DNA from: Mytilisepta virgata
Lineage: Eukaryota > Mollusca > Bivalvia > Mytilida > Mytilidae
Reading direction: 5' to 3'
DNA: 64,000 nucleotides
Assembly: GCA_028015205.1 (NCBI GenBank)
Contig: CM051514.1
Span: forward strand, 39,076,150-39,140,149
Shown: in pieces, positions 1 to 12,800 of the stretch
Position numbering within the stretch: position 1 is the stretch's first letter
Layout of the letters: the number at the start of each line of letters is the position of its first letter
Program-made: the position numbers and the translations under genes
The notes under the pieces: model-generated
Told to the model about the DNA's origin: nothing
Seen by the model: only the letters and a program-made list of their open reading frames with translations
Database searches by the model: none

Positions 1-55
1 AATGTGGACGGACGATGGATGGCAAAAGCTTACATGGCCTTTCAGGCCAGGTGAG
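1..55 (-). mobile_element. end of an AGCTCACC-type element, cut by the window edge
   Basis: On the minus strand the sequence opens AGCTCACCTGGCC..GGCCATGTAAGCT then TTTTGCCATCC and GTCCGTCC, the opening hairpin of the family seen at 49506 and 57703. The rest lies left of base 1. Confidence 0.6.
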
Positions 56-380
56 CTAAAAAGTAGTTGTACATGAATTGTAAAAGGTAGAGGAAAATTT
101 ACTAATTTGTGTCCACTGAGTTTCGGTATAAGAATCCAAACAACCTGCTATATCAATGGGTTCTGACGATGGACGACAGACATAAAGTGATGATATAATC
201 TCACATGACCTATAGGCAACAAATATTTGGGGTTGTAGGACTAAAGAATGGAAGGGGCATAAAAATGTATATTCAATACAGTTATTCGTATTATCAGAAA
301 TGAGTTCAATTTTCTACATCGAACATATAACTGGTCACTAGATATGTAGGTTTCATGGTTTCTTTGGGGAGGGGACAATT

Positions 381-404
381 TTTTTTTTTTTTTTTTTTTT
401 TTTT
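381..404 (+). repeat. poly-T tract
   Basis: 24 T in a row. On the minus strand this is a poly-A that could be the tail of a retroposed sequence, but nothing recognisable stands beside it. Confidence 0.8.
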
Positions 405-617
405 AATTCCAACAAACATGATACATATTATTACAATTATTACACATCACAATATTACAAATAGGAAATAGGGAGGGGACAATTTTAATATTTTTCACAA
501 ATGTAAGGTGAGACAACTGCCTCAGGCTGCCTGAATGAAAGATACTTCACTGTATATATTTCATCATGGCAGAATCTTTTACCATAGTATAGGCTAAGTA
601 ATGAGGGTATGACTTAC

Positions 618-801
618 CAAGATGACATTCTTTTTACTAGACACATCCTTTGGTGCCTTAGTTACTTGACAACCTGGTAATGGTATCATGAATTCCGACC
701 TTCCGAATGGTGATCCTGGTACTTTCGTTGCCGATCTTTGATCTTTATAGAACACAAGATTTGATCCTGATAATTTGGCATAACATGTTACCCAGTTTTT
801 C
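618..801 (-). CDS. ARHGAP12-like: ARHGAP exon 8: PH domain, continued
   Basis: 184 bp, enters in phase 2 and leaves in phase 0. Acceptor TTAATTTTAG, donor GTAAGTC at 617-611. The start KNWVTCYAKLSGSNLVFYKD is PH strands 2-3, and ends with SSKKNVIL. The next exon, which should hold the C-terminal PH helix, is not in bases 1-617 and must lie outside the window. Confidence 0.88.
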
Positions 802-3800
802 CTAAAATTAATCAGTGACATAACTACCAATTATGTTACATAAATCTTGTAAAACTTTTTATAGAAATTTATGAATTTATGTGATAAAATGTAATATGGT
901 CACTGCAATCATTTCATGGTAACACTTAAATTTTGAATGCTGAATTTATCATTTTAAAGTTAAATTTTTTTTTTAAATTCTTAATTTTAAACACAGATAA
1001 ACTGATGTTAATCCACATTTTTTCTTTAAGGGATTTCAATCATTAACAATTTTACTGAGATTTCAAATCAACTCTGAGCTAAATGCATTGGATATATATA
1101 CAATATGTGTACAACGTCGGAAAACAAACAATTTATTTGTACAAGCCTTAGAAACAGGCCGAAATGCAAGGTTTACCGAGCATTTCAGACATGTTACACA
1201 GAAAGTTTGAATAAATTGTATATTTGCCAACAATGTATATATGTTTTTTTTCTTTCAGTTATTATCTTTTATCAAGAAAAGTCATGAAAATGGCACATTT
1301 CTAGCCTAATTTCAGAAGGATTTTTTTGGCACGTAATCTAGGGATAACATGACGTCATACTTGTAAACACTGTGAACCAGAACACAATAAAAACTCCACT
1401 GCAAGTGAAGACAAGGTAACCAGGAGATGATATTCGACTACTAGATGAATATCAAAAAAAAATATTCTACACCCATTATTTTTCTACAAAATAGGTCAGT
1501 TGCAGGATATAAAAATTCATTTAAAAAATTGTATTTCTGAATACCTGCATTCTTCTAACTTTCTGCCCTGAGTTTGGTTTATTGTGATTTTATGCCACTT
1601 TGATAAAATCATGACTGGCAATTTTTATTGATGGAGAAAATAAATGATCTATGAAAGAAAAACTTGTAATCCTTTTCAATTAAGACAGGAATGAAACGAC
1701 CCTCGTAAGCTGGATTTAACCCCACAACCTCAGTTTTTATCAAGTTTTTCAGAGAGTGAAGTCAACTGTCCATCATATCATAGAGACTTACTTTATTTTC
1801 TTGTTATTTTCAAGAATCTTGGCTCTGCTAACAGTACCTGAAAATGGTTCCTAAAAACAAAACAAATTGAGATTGTAACTGTTACAACATAATCCTAGAA
1901 CTAAAAATACTAAATCTATAAAGACATAAAGTGGACACATTATTATATATACAGGTAAATAAATATATTTAGTTGTGTCAGTTAACTACTATTAGTATCG
2001 GGTCCCTATTTCACAAACATTCATACGACTATGATTTAGACTGGTTCCCTGGCATCAACAGAACAAATACACTGAATACTGGAAATCGTATCACACCATA
2101 ATCATACTAATATTTGTGAAATGGGACCTAGATTATCAACTTTACTATTAATTAAGGATGGATGGATGGATTATTGTGGTAACGTCCAGTGGCAACCAGG
2201 TGCATATCAGGACAAGAACCTGTTGATATGATAATGAATATGATCCCTGCTTTGTACTAGACCGACACACTGATCCATATTCTTAACGTGCTAGCTCATG
2301 AGGTAACTGTCCGCAGGAATACATATCACCCTCTCTCTGACAAATTATACTGACTCCAAGCCGACCAGTCCTTTGCTCTCACTCCTAGATGTCAGTTGCT
2401 TAACAGAAAAGCAGCAAATACCAATTTTAATGTCTTTGGTTTGACCCGACCGGGGATGAAACCCACGACCTTCCGCACTCAAGGCGAGCACGCTACCACG
2501 AGACCACCAAGGTGGTACTGTTAAGAAATTAATATTTTTTTAATTGAACAAATGCAAGAGTGTAAATATTGCAATAATTTAGACTTGCATTTTAATTTTT
2601 GCTCTTAACAGTACATAAATCGCATTAATCAGTATTTGCAATATTGTTAACTGTTAAGAAGTCAATGCAATAATTTCCTAATTTACAATATTCCTTACGA
2701 ATTTTTATAAAATAAAGTGGCCTATTTACTGGCCAAAAAAGATGTCAAATTTTTCTTTCTATATTACACTTTAGCATAAAATCTCCTAATTATTTTTCCC
2801 TAATTTCCAATGTAAGTTGTTTTTTTTTTGTCCTGGTTTACAGTGTTAGTGATGTCATGTTTGCCTTAGATTACACACCAAAAAATTTCTGCAATCATTT
2901 CTTTACAAGTTCTACACAGAATGTATCAAGATTTATGAATCATGTGTCAGAATTAATGCATCTTTTTTCTACATTAATATATTGCACACTTTCAAAAATA
3001 ATGTTGAGGTCAATGTTTTTGCAATAAAATATATTTGAATCCATTTATTTTCATGGTTTTTGTGAAAATATTTGATTTTAGGAATTCCTAATTCTGTGCT
3101 GAATACTGATATCTTTAATTAAGAATGGATGAACCTAATAAGGACAAGGAACTTTGATATATTCAAATTTAAAATGTATGTACAGTCGAAATTCGGTAGC
3201 TTGAACTCGAACGCTCGAATACCACCGATGGCTCAAACAGTTTTGAAAGTCCTGTCAATTTTCTCTATATTTTCATGTTAAGAAAGCCCAAGTTTATCTA
3301 ACACCGGTTTCTTGAAAAGTCGAACAAAAATGTTGGTCCTAAAAATTACAAAATAGTATATTATAAAACTCGAACTCGATAATTAAATGGACTATCTTGT
3401 TGCCTGACACTTACAGGTATTGATCTAACAATCACAAGTTTAACACAAATAGGTAAATATTTACTGTTCAATGTAATAAATACGTCATGATAACTGTTGA
3501 TTAGTGATTAACCTGTTAAATTTTTCAAAGGTTATGATCAGCTATACCAACTTGTATACTGGTAGTTCTGGCAATTTTTCGGTAACTCGAAGAGATTTTG
3601 ACAGTCCCTTAGAGTTCGAGCCATCAAAGTTCTACTGTATTGTATTAGGTTTTTTTTAAATTGCGAAGGCTTAATCATGTAGTATACGGAAAAGTCTCAT
3701 TGCAACAACAGCAAAAATTTTTTTTTCTTATGCGACTATCACTTGCCCTTTTCATTATGTTACTTTCCCCTTTTCCATATCATTTTTGTAGAATCGTTTT

Positions 3801-6800
3801 TTCCATAATATTAAATAAAATTCTAAGAACTATGTGATTTTAGATATTAGATTAATTAGTGAAAATTTGAGGATATTAAAATGGTTCGTTCATTGGTTTT
3901 TAATTTAAAATTGCAGAAGCTGGAGAAGAGAGACCCAAAATTTTGAAAATGAAAAAAGCAATCCTTATCAATTTAAATTTTTACAATCAAACACACCTCA
4001 CTGTGAGCTGCATTGGAACTCCCAACATCAGTGTAGATGGATTACTCATCCCTGACAGTTGTACAGGTTTATTTTTATGAGACTTTCTTGGCAGTTTTTA
4101 TTTCACGTGTGGTTGCATTGATAATTTATAAATTACCGTGTTTCGTGCAGACTTTTCTTATGATAAGGTAACAAATTTTGCCATAAAAAAAATTGTAGTT
4201 TTTTAGCATTTCTGTGTAAAATTAATTTGAATATCCTTTTTTTTTAAAACCTAGATTAAACACTAATAAAATCATTACCATGCATTTAGAAGAGTTTGTG
4301 GAAGTGGTAAGTGTCAATATAACTGTATTCAAGAAATCTCGCTTCATAATTTGTTTTAACTAAATCCATAAAAATTTTATGTTTTCCTGAGATAAGAACA
4401 TCGTTTTCTGAGAACCCTGTTATTTTTTCTATATATTTTCTTATTTTTCCTTAAGGGTATATCCAACAGTTTCAAGGGATGTAATAATCATACCAAAAAC
4501 TATACCTACTTTTCGCGTGCTTTTTTATGTTTTAAATACGTTATACGATTTGTTTAAAATATTTTCGAAACTGATGTATTTACTGATTTTAATTAGTAGA
4601 TGACTGCACATTACTTTTCCTGACATTATCATTTCCCGCATTTTGTAGAGGTTCAAAACAAGGTAAATCATAAGAACAGCATTCTTTGCCATTTCTCTTA
4701 AAAGGACAATGACATATACTTTTCTTAGTGCCAATTAATGGTACACTGTAAGACGAATTGCATATTAAATAATAAAAAAATCAACATTATGGGAAATATG
4801 TTTAAAATCAATTAAAAATCGCAATATAATTCCAAATTTTTAGCCCCATATTGTATTAAGTGTAGTTGTTCTTGCATTTTCTTGAAATATTATATAATAT
4901 CTACACTATACGGATCAGTGTATTTTATTATGAAATAATAATTTTAAAATCATCTGGAAAATATTGTATCTGCATTATATTTCTACGTCTCGAAATCATA
5001 TTCCTCATTGTTTGGCCTCAGATTGCATGCGAAAATGACCGGTGACATACCTTTTTCTCAGCAAATTTTCCACTCTTGTATGTCAGTGAACAAAATATCA
5101 GAAAATGAAATCTCATTATAAGAAAGAACTGGTGGATATGCCCTTAAAGAAGCAATAATCAGATTGACAATGTAGATATTTCAAGTTTATGCTTGCAAGG
5201 GAGGTAAGCCATAACAAGCAAACTACCACTAACCTGCTGAGGTGGGTAGACTTTCTCTACATTCGGGTCCTATAATTGGATAAAGAAATGGTTATCATGC
5301 ATTATATATTCAGCATATATATGATATAGCAATAATGCAATGGCTGTAGAATTTCTTAATTTCATTTTTTTTACAAAGATATAAACATGAAATATTTTTG
5401 CAAATGTGGTTGATTTCATTACCTAAATCTTTGTGGCTATTTTTTTTCTTTTATTTCTGCAATTTTGTTAAACATATAACACTTTCAAAAAATTTTAAAT
5501 TTTATTAGTCACCCGACCAATTGCATTTTCTGCAATAATTCTTTTTCTATCAATATTCATTTTTTTCGATAAAAGTTTTTCTTCTCTCTTTGCAGAAAGA
5601 TAAATATGGTTCAAAAGAAAATAATGAACTCCCAGTACAAGAAAGTTTAATTAAATAAATTACCCCGGTATGCTTAATTAGTTGCAATCTTCTATGAATT
5701 TCAAACAGGAAAACTTTAATATATCAAAAAAAATTTTTACAAGAAAATTAAGAAATTCCATCCCATTAATATGCAGGTTTTCATTCTTTAGATGAAATTA
5801 AGAAATTAAAAGCCTTTAATATGCAAATTTAAACCATTTCTGCTGGCAAAGATTTAGAAACTTTCCAATTTGACTGTGCCTATATATAAATGAAATTCAG
5901 ACATGCTTAAACCTTCCAATCTGTCTATATGAAAAGTATTTTAAATTACATCAATTCCTTATTTGAACAACACACTAAATATACATAGATATATGTAATC
6001 AGTGTCAGGGAAATCTGAGAACATTTGTCAAATTACATGACCTAGGACTGTAAAACTTCAAACAAAACAATTAAAGGCTCACAGGAGCCTGTGTTGCTCA
6101 TATGGATTAAATCTGCCAAACAGTGGCTATATAACAGTAAGAAAGAACTAAAATTTTGGCTGTGGAAGCCATCTTGGTTGGAGAATGGGATGAATACCAT
6201 TCTGAAAAAAGATACGCTATCAAATATGGTTCCCATTAACTTATTGGCTCCAAATATGACTGTAGTTTCGTTTATTGGTGTTTTATGCCACTTTCAGTGC
6301 ATTGGCTGTATTGTAACAGTCAGATTTTATTGGAGAAGAAAACCACTAACCAAAACAGGAAAACTGGAAACCTTGTAAATTAAGATTGGAATGGAACACA
6401 CCTAATTGGGTGCTGGAATCAAATTTACAACCTTGGTGTTGACAGGTTAGTGGTCATTAGTAATAATGACAAACTACCAAGAACATTCAGCTTCCAAAGT
6501 CCCTGAACCATATTTTGCCACTGGGACCTATCTTAAACAAAGCGAAACCAAGATCAGCAGAGATGGCCATATTGGTTGGAAGGCAGTGTTATCTGATACA
6601 AATCAGAAAGAGCACCATCTTTGAACTATTGTGGCAAAGGTTGGTAATAATTGGCTTATTCATTCCACACAAGAATAGTTCTAAGCTATTTTCCTTCAAG
6701 GTACTTTGTTAAACTAAGTTAAAATGGCAGCTAATAGATACAATATTGACAGTGACCATCACCTGAAATTTCTGCTCCTATTTTTGATCTTATTGCTTTT

Positions 6801-9800
6801 GTCGAGCCTGCGACTTTTAGTCACAGAAAGCTCGAAATAGGGATAGTGATCCGGCGGCAGCGGCAGCGGCGGCGTTAACTAACTTCTTAACAGCTTTATA
6901 TTTTAGAAGGTGGAAGACCTGGATGCTTTATACTTTGTATATAGATGCCTTATGTTACAAAGTTTCCGTCTGTCATATGTAAATTGTCCTTGACCTCATT
7001 TTCATGGTTCAGTGACTACTTGAATAAAAAGTTCAGATTTTTTGTAATGTTAATTTCTCTCTTATTATTAGTAATAGGATAACTATATTTGGTATGTGCA
7101 TACCTTACAAGGTCCTCATCCCGTCAGACAGTTTCAATTGACCTCGACCCCATTTCAAGGATCAGTGAACAAGGTTAAGTTTTGGTAGTCAAGTCCATAT
7201 CTCAGATACTATAAGCAAAAGGTCTAGTATATTTGGTGTATGGAAGGATTGTAAGGTGTACATGTCCAACTGGCAGGTGTCATGTGACCTTGACCTCATT
7301 TTCATGGTTCAGTGGTTATAGTTACGTTTTTGTGTTTTGGCCTGTTTTTCGAATACTGTATGCAATATGTCTACTATATTTGGTGTATGGAAGGATTGTA
7401 AGGTGTACATGTCCAACTGGCAGGTGTCATCTGATCTTGACCTCATATTTTCATGGTTCAGTGGTTATAGTTAAGTTTTTGTGTTTTGCTGTGTTTTTCC
7501 AATACTGATAGCATTTACTTTCATTAGAAATACACGACAGGCGAGACATTTCTGTGTGTCCACCTTTGTTCTTCTAGTTCTTATGTTAAATTATATACAG
7601 GTGAGGCAGGTATTATCTATGGGTAATTGTTGAAAAGTCTGCTTCAAATTGGCTTGGGTGATTCAGCGGAGATTTAAATGTAAAAGTTAATGGATGACGA
7701 AGGACACCAAGTAATTTTAATACATTAAATGTCATGCATAGATCAACATAAATTTGAATAGAAAACCACAACCGAGATATATAACATGCATCCATGCATA
7801 CAATGTACAACAAAGCATATCCAAGAAATATATTTAAAATTCACCTGAACTGGTTTCATCTTATTTTCTAATTTTATGAGAGATTTATTTTTTCTCTTAT
7901 CTGACTTAAAATTGTAACATTATGAATATGTGTATTTTTAACTGTGATTTGCAGAAAGAAAATTAATTAAATTTTTTTTTCAATTATATTTTTTCATTAT
8001 ATTCAATTTGACTTGAGAAAATTATCCCAAACAATCAATGTTTTTTATGATTCATGTTCTTTATAAATTTATACTTATTACACAAAGCTGAACCATTTCT
8101 TTGTACATTGACCCACTTAATATTACAAACTTTCTGGAGGAAAACCAGTTGTAAGGCAAATCGGACACAAAAAGCAGGCTAGTGGGAGTTTGCTCGATAC
8201 ACTTGCTGTGTAGCAACTAAAGCATAGCATTACAAACAAGACAGAGACATTACACTGTAATTTCAGAAATAAATATCATGTTTTAAATTACTGTAGGGGT
8301 TGAAAATATTACCAGCCCAATGCTTTGGGCTAGTGCTTTTGTCAGTGGACTATCATATTTCATGTTAGTACAAGCTAAGTTACCAAATTTTAATTTTGTG
8401 AAACTCACTTACCATTTCGGAATAAGAGCTATTTTTTAACAGCTTATATTTAATCCAATAATACCGTTAATGTTATTGCTAAATTGCATATTTCCAGTGC
8501 GGCAGATTTCCCTAACCTCGAAATTTTTGGCTGACAATTTTATCTTCTAGTTCAGTAAATATTCAGTACTGAAAGCTAGCAATTTCAACCTCTGTACTAG
8601 TCAATATTACAATAATTAAACGTACACTTATGTTTTTTGATAAAATGTGTAGATTTATAATTAACACTGAATGTTGGTTTTTCATTAAAAAAAACCACAC
8701 CAAAATTTATAAACAATGATTCCTGAAATATCTTATCCATTAATTAAAGCTATTTTTTTATGAACATATTTCAAAAATTTAAATGTTTATAAAAAAAAAA
8801 CTGTGACTGGGAGATGTATCACAGACTGAATAATAATTCAAACTTGTTTTGATTTTCATAATGCATTACAAAAAGTACATTAATCCCCTGAATAAATTTC
8901 ACAAAACTGTCATTTAACAAGGATTTGCATAATAATTGTATGCAAAAAATTATTACTTTACAGGTCGAACTATTCCAACAAAATGGAAAATATATGTACA
9001 TAACTTCGTCGGTAGAATTATCATTTGACAATCATTGACAATTTAAAGAGTGATTTATCATAATTCTTTTAATTATATATGTTTAAATTTATTTATTAAT
9101 TTTTTTTAAATAATAAAGAACATTCAGTTTTGATTAAACAAATTTGTCATCAAACATTTTATAGAGGGTATTTTTTTTTTTAAAGCTACCCTGTTTCTCA
9201 TTATAATAGGTAAATCTAAAATTAAGGACATTATTTGAAATCCCTGAAAATTTAAATTTTGATTTATTTATTAATATTTTTGCAAATTTATTTACCATTC
9301 TGAATCAGAACTGCTTTTATAGTACCATGTACTGACAATTGGTAACTTCAGTTATCATAATAAGCAAGGGATTGGATTGTAGATTGTGCCCTTAACATCT
9401 GTAATATATTTTAGACCAAGAATAAAATACCAGTGTTTCTATAAAATTTTAAATTTTTATAGAAATCTGAACTGGTTTCTATAGGCAAGAAATTCTGACT
9501 TGAATAGTGCTTACTGAAAAATCTATTAAAACAAGTTTGGAAATGAACATAAAATTAGTTCAGTCTGGTTTTTAGAAACATGAGTATTTTTTCCATGGCC
9601 TTACTATGCTTGCTTCCAAGTAGAAGCTATAGCAAAAGGAAGATTGGTTGATATGCATGGTGCTACTTCTATATTCACTATTAATTCTACACAAAACCAG
9701 TGGCTTATTCTACATCCTTTACAACAACAATTATTAGGTGAAAACTTACACCACCAGCTTGTGTGTTTAAATTGTTTGGCATTGTCTGTGCCCTTGGTGG

Positions 9801-12800
9801 AGGGCTTGTGGGAAAGTGTGGTGTAACACTGTGCTGCAAAAGACTACTCTCAATAAACATAGACTTGGCCTTAACCCCTCGTCCTATCTGTGGCGACCTG
9901 GTTCGTGATGTCTGGGGACTCATATGAGGACTTGGCAACTCCTTTGCCACTTCCCCATTGGACTTCCTGTTGGTCTGTAGATGAAGAAACATGAGTTAGT
10001 AACTACAGCTTATCAACACACTTGGTTATTTTAAAGCATCGGTTGTTACAGGTAAAATCAGTCAAAACTGACCCAGCAAACAAATTTTTTTTCTATTCTG
10101 ATTTTAATTTTGTGACAAGCATTTTCTACACAGATATTCTATACAAATTTAAACTATGTGCCAACTTTTAAGGTGATGTGTGCTTTTCTCTATTAACAGA
10201 ATCATTGGGTAGTTTAAAGGTCAATTAATGGCTTCTTAAATAATTGATTTAAAAATAATTTTTATACCATAATTATCCAACAGTAATGTTACAGACAATG
10301 AGTACCATTACTGTTACAATACTATTGTGCCAAACTCAAAGTGGCTGCAAATTTTTTGCTTATATATGGAATTATTGAATAGTTTAAGTGTCAATTTTGA
10401 CTGTATATAATGGAATGATTTAAAAATGTTTTTATACAATATATATTTTTATAGTAATACTTCCACTAGTAAGTACTACTTGTGATTATAATATTACCAA
10501 GTGTGTTATTTAAACTAACAGCTCATATTACTAGTACATACAAAGATAAATTACTCAAACTTGAAAACAGAATACTGAAATATAGACAAGACTCAGCGAA
10601 CACATGCAGAAATTCTTCAAACGTCTGGTTAATTACTATGGTGAAATAGCCACAATAAAATGAAGTCCAAACCTTTGGTAGATCCCAAGCTGTCTCAGTA
10701 CTGCCTACTTTGTAGAAATATCTTTTACCATCTGTATTAATGCTGCTCATCCACTGTGAAAAAAAGATCATAATCTAACTCCAAGAAGAACAGTAACTAT
10801 CACACCATGATTAAAGGAAATTAATCTAATTTTGTGACCTTGACCTTTAACATAAAATTCTTAATTTTAATTGATTTTCTTGTGATGATAAAATACTACA
10901 GAAAATAAAATGATTTACTTTTCAACATTTCTAAGATTATAGAACAGCACACATTTTTCATCATATGGCAAAGGATATGTTCTAGTAACAAAGTTTGTGA
11001 TCTTGATCTTTGAGGACAAATTTCAAACCTTTATCTTGAAAAATCTTCTGAACAATCATACCAAACAATTAAAATACCAGTCCTTTGAAAGTAATGGAGA
11101 AAAGACAAGTTTTCAATGTTGAACTAAGTTTGCGACCTTGACCTTCAAGGCAGAGATACCACACCTTTAGATATTGTGGACAATCAAACATTATATTACC
11201 AATATATTCAAAATAGTTCAAAAGCTACATCGAAGAAATGCTTTGTGACAGACAAACAGACAACCCATTTTCAGGGATAACATATCTGCTGATAGTCAGC
11301 TGGCCATAAACATTAGTACAAAAATCCACTTATTTCCGAAATGTACAACTTCACAAATTTGGTCAGAAATAAGAGTCTTGATATTTCATACATTTGTAGA
11401 TTTTGAAACTATATGTTTATCAAACCTTTTCATCATTTTCACTATTTGTATATACAGTGCCCTCTTTGGTTTCTTCAACACTCCATCCCTCAGGAATGTT
11501 TGTCAGAGTTTGGTCCACATTTATTTCAGGTAATATCCCTATACCTGTCCTGTTCACCTTGGCATCAAGCTTTGCTGCCTGTTAAAATTAAAACACAACC
11601 AAATTATATTCCTGTCGAAAAAAGTTATCAGCTTTACTTTTCTTGTCTGAAAATATGTCTCATCGAAATACCAAAAACAGCATAGCTACAATGTAAGGAT
11701 TAAACGCACATTCTGGATCATGTAGGCTGTAACATGGCAATACGTTTTTACTGTTGAAGGAAAACCTGAGTCAATATCAAGCAATATCTTTCCAATTTAA
11801 CAATATCACTTTGCCATAATTTTGAAGGCTTACTTCCCCTGATTCTGAAATAAAAGCTTACCTTCCTGAATATGAACCCTGAATATTTATTTATAGCCAT
11901 TCTAAAAGTGACAAAAGCACCATCAAAAAAACTATTATTTTTAGGCAGCAATAAACAATTGTTTGGGTTTATTATTCAGATTGCCACTGTTAGACTAAAT
12001 GTTTGATACAAAAGTGGTTGATTAATAAGTTAAAAATAATTTTCCAAGAACTGGGTCCAAACTAACCACCAAAACATTTATCATAGTAATAAGATTTCTC
12101 TTGAAGCAATTTATCGATGTATAAAGGAGACCAGTTCACTCACAAACTGAATAAAGTCCAAAGCACTTTATGTTAAGTTTGTGAGTGACCTGGTCGAGTT
12201 TATACACTGATAAATTATGGAAAAACAATTCTTATTACTTATGATTCTATAATAACTACACTTTTCGTCAAATAAAGAAAGAAATGAGCGGTTTAACATG
12301 GGACTCTCTTACGGGCTCACATATTCATACGATGAACGTCATTTATCGGAAAATAAAAGATCCCAGATTTACGTTGTAGACCAATCAAAATCAAAAATCC
12401 AAACCTTCTGGAATTATGTAACAATAAACAATCACACTAACAAACAATATGAAATCCTTACATTCAGTCATTTCTAATAGCTACTGAATGAAGAAATTTT
12501 TTTCCAATACTTCAAATGATTTTATTAGAACGATAAATAATTTAATTTGAATTGTAACAGACAATTTGATTGGTTGTCAACTGTTGAGCACGTTAGAAAA
12601 CATTGTATAATCCTGCAGCTAGCCTATTTAGTAGACAAATAAAGGGCGGCAAATTTTTTTATATATTTGTCTATAAGGTGAATATCATCTCCTGGTACCC
12701 CTCTTCACTTGCAATGAAAGTTTATATTATAAGCTGGTTCACAGCATTTATGACGTCATGTTATCCCTTAGATTATGCGCCAAAAATAGCCTTCTGACAA

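Noticed and set aside
1..617. Search for the next PH-domain exon of the RhoGAP gene
   Set aside because: No open frame with splice sites in phase 0 continues the PH domain here; the sequence is a repeat end, a poly-T tract and unrecognised intron.
7233..7508. 91-residue ORF with an internal repeat of VYGRIVRCTCPTGRCH
   Set aside because: It is two units of the GTCGAGC-type tandem element read through.
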